DNA of 64,000 bases from an uncultured Leifsonia sp. (lineage in GTDB: Bacteria > Actinomycetota > Actinomycetes > Actinomycetales > Microbacteriaceae): positions 1-64,000 of the forward strand of contig NZ_CAMFLC010000017.1 of NCBI RefSeq assembly GCF_945957465.1, given 5' to 3'. Under the pieces are notes generated by a model. The model made no database searches, had not been told where the DNA came from, and saw nothing but the letters and a program-made list of their open reading frames with translations. The translations under genes were made by a program, and so were the position numbers. This document shows, piece by piece, positions 63,069 through 64,000 of the stretch; position 1 is the first letter of the stretch, and every line of letters begins with the position of its first letter.

Positions 63069-64000
63069 CTACCGAGCGCGCGGGCCAGCGCGGCGCGCGG
63101 CCGGACGGGCGACTGGTCCAGTCGCTGCAGGGTTCGCCGGGCCGACCGGACGTGTCGGCGCAGCCGATCCGGCTTGGGCGCGCTCCTGGTTCTCGGCAGC
63201 GAGCTCGTCGACGCTGAGCCGGTCGCGGAGCGCCTTCTCCTGCTGCATGAGTTCGAGGGAGCGTTCGGCGGTCCGTCGTGCGGCCGCGAGGTCATGCAGT
63301 TCCTCGTGTGCCTTCTTCACGCGGTCGCGGAGGACGTGCAGCTTCTCGGCGACTTCCGCGTCGACGGTCTTGCCGTGGGTGGCAGCATCCTGAGCGCTGA
63401 GCTTCTGGATGCGCTGTTCGGCAACGGTGATCGAGTCCTGCAGCCAGCCGGTGCGGGCACGGTTGTCCTGCAGGGAGGCGTCGAGAGCGACTGCCTTCTG
63501 CTCGAGGTCGACCAGGTGGCCGACGGGGCGCTCGGTGCTGTTCCATGCGGGGATGGGCTTGGCGATCGGCGCGGCGGGCCGGGCTGCCCGGTGCAGTTCG
63601 GTGCGGGCGGCGATGCGGGAGTCGTCGATGGTGAGTTCGGCGCGGCCGCGGCGCATCGTCTCGACGAGTTCGTCGATGACCTTGTCCTCATTCGCGGCGG
63701 TGGAAACGTAGGTGTTCTCGTACTTGCCGCGGGTGACGCCGACGTAGAGGCCGGCGGCGTCGACGCCGGGGCCGGTGATCGAGGCCCAGTTGGTTTCGCC
63801 CTGCTCACCGTGGACGGTAGAGGCGTAGGCGAGGTGTGCGTGGTCGGCGAAGTAGTCGGCCTGGACGGTGCGGGTGACACCGTTGGTGGCGAGCGAGGCG
63901 AGGCGGACACTGCCGTCGACGTTGATCGCGTCCACGGTCCAGAGATCGCGGTTGTTGACGCCGGTCTCGGCGTCGTTGCGGCGGGTCTGCACGGTCTCGC
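63069..64000 (-). CDS. TrwC/TraA-type (MOBF) relaxase-helicase, C-terminal part, truncated by right edge
   Basis: HLAYASTVHGEQGETNWAS and GLYVGVTRGKYENTYVS (RecD-like helicase motifs V/VI). Confidence 0.8.
   Translation of the reverse strand, partial: ETVQTRRNDAETGVNNRDLWTVDAINVDGSVRLASLATNGVTRTVQADYFADHAHLAYASTVHGEQGETNWASITGPGVDAAGLYVGVTRGKYENTYVSTAANEDKVIDELVETMRRGRAELTIDDSRIAARTELHRAARPAAPIAKPIPAWNSTERPVGHLVDLEQKAVALDASLQDNRARTGWLQDSITVAEQRIQKLSAQDAATHGKTVDAEVAEKLHVLRDRVKKAHEELHDLAAARRTAERSLELMQQEKALRDRLSVDELAAENQERAQAGSAAPTRPVGPANPAATGPVARPAARRAGPRAR

Overview
The window looks like part of a large, high-GC conjugative plasmid (or plasmid-like element) from an actinobacterium, probably Microbacteriaceae-like; the host is an inference. 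Left arm (1-12.5 kb, almost all minus strand): a leading-region-like block with an ArdC-type antirestriction protein, a ParB-domain protein, several orphan small proteins and a 1895-codon adenine-methylase/SNF2-helicase ORF. Its intergenic gaps are packed with unusual hairpin elements. Middle (12.6-32.6 kb): UmuD/UmuC with a perfect LexA-type box, an FHA protein, a RES/Xre-type toxin-antitoxin pair, a polymerase-ligase LigD-like protein, a ParA/RHH partition locus with an octamer-repeat centromere-like array, a putative Rep, and an XRE/ImmA/membrane protein/hydrolase operon. Right part (32.6-64 kb): a type IV pilus operon (thioester adhesin with LAxTG signal, two PilT-like ATPases, PilC, prepilin peptidase, pilin-like proteins including one carrying RCC1 repeats), surface proteins, SSB, a conjugation operon (DUF2637-like protein, sigma-like factor, SCO6880-like, VirB4-like and VirD4/TraG-like proteins), and the C-terminal end of a TrwC/TraA relaxase running off the right edge. 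Best candidates for something undescribed: (1) near-identical cloverleaf elements at 2152-2290 and 6192-6330 made of back-to-back GNA-triloop mini-hairpins, where both substitutions in the 54-bp core fall on the middle loop base; (2) four copies of a promoter-like motif (GASTGCGCG-N8-CATCTAGAGGTGAaGGC) in front of the pilus and conjugation operons, with sigma-like proteins encoded nearby; (3) the XRE-ImmA-membrane-hydrolase operon, which shares an operator-like site with a second locus 3.4 kb away; (4) a gene nested inside the methylase/helicase ORF; (5) the octamer centromere-like array. All calls come from reading the sequence; no database searches were run.
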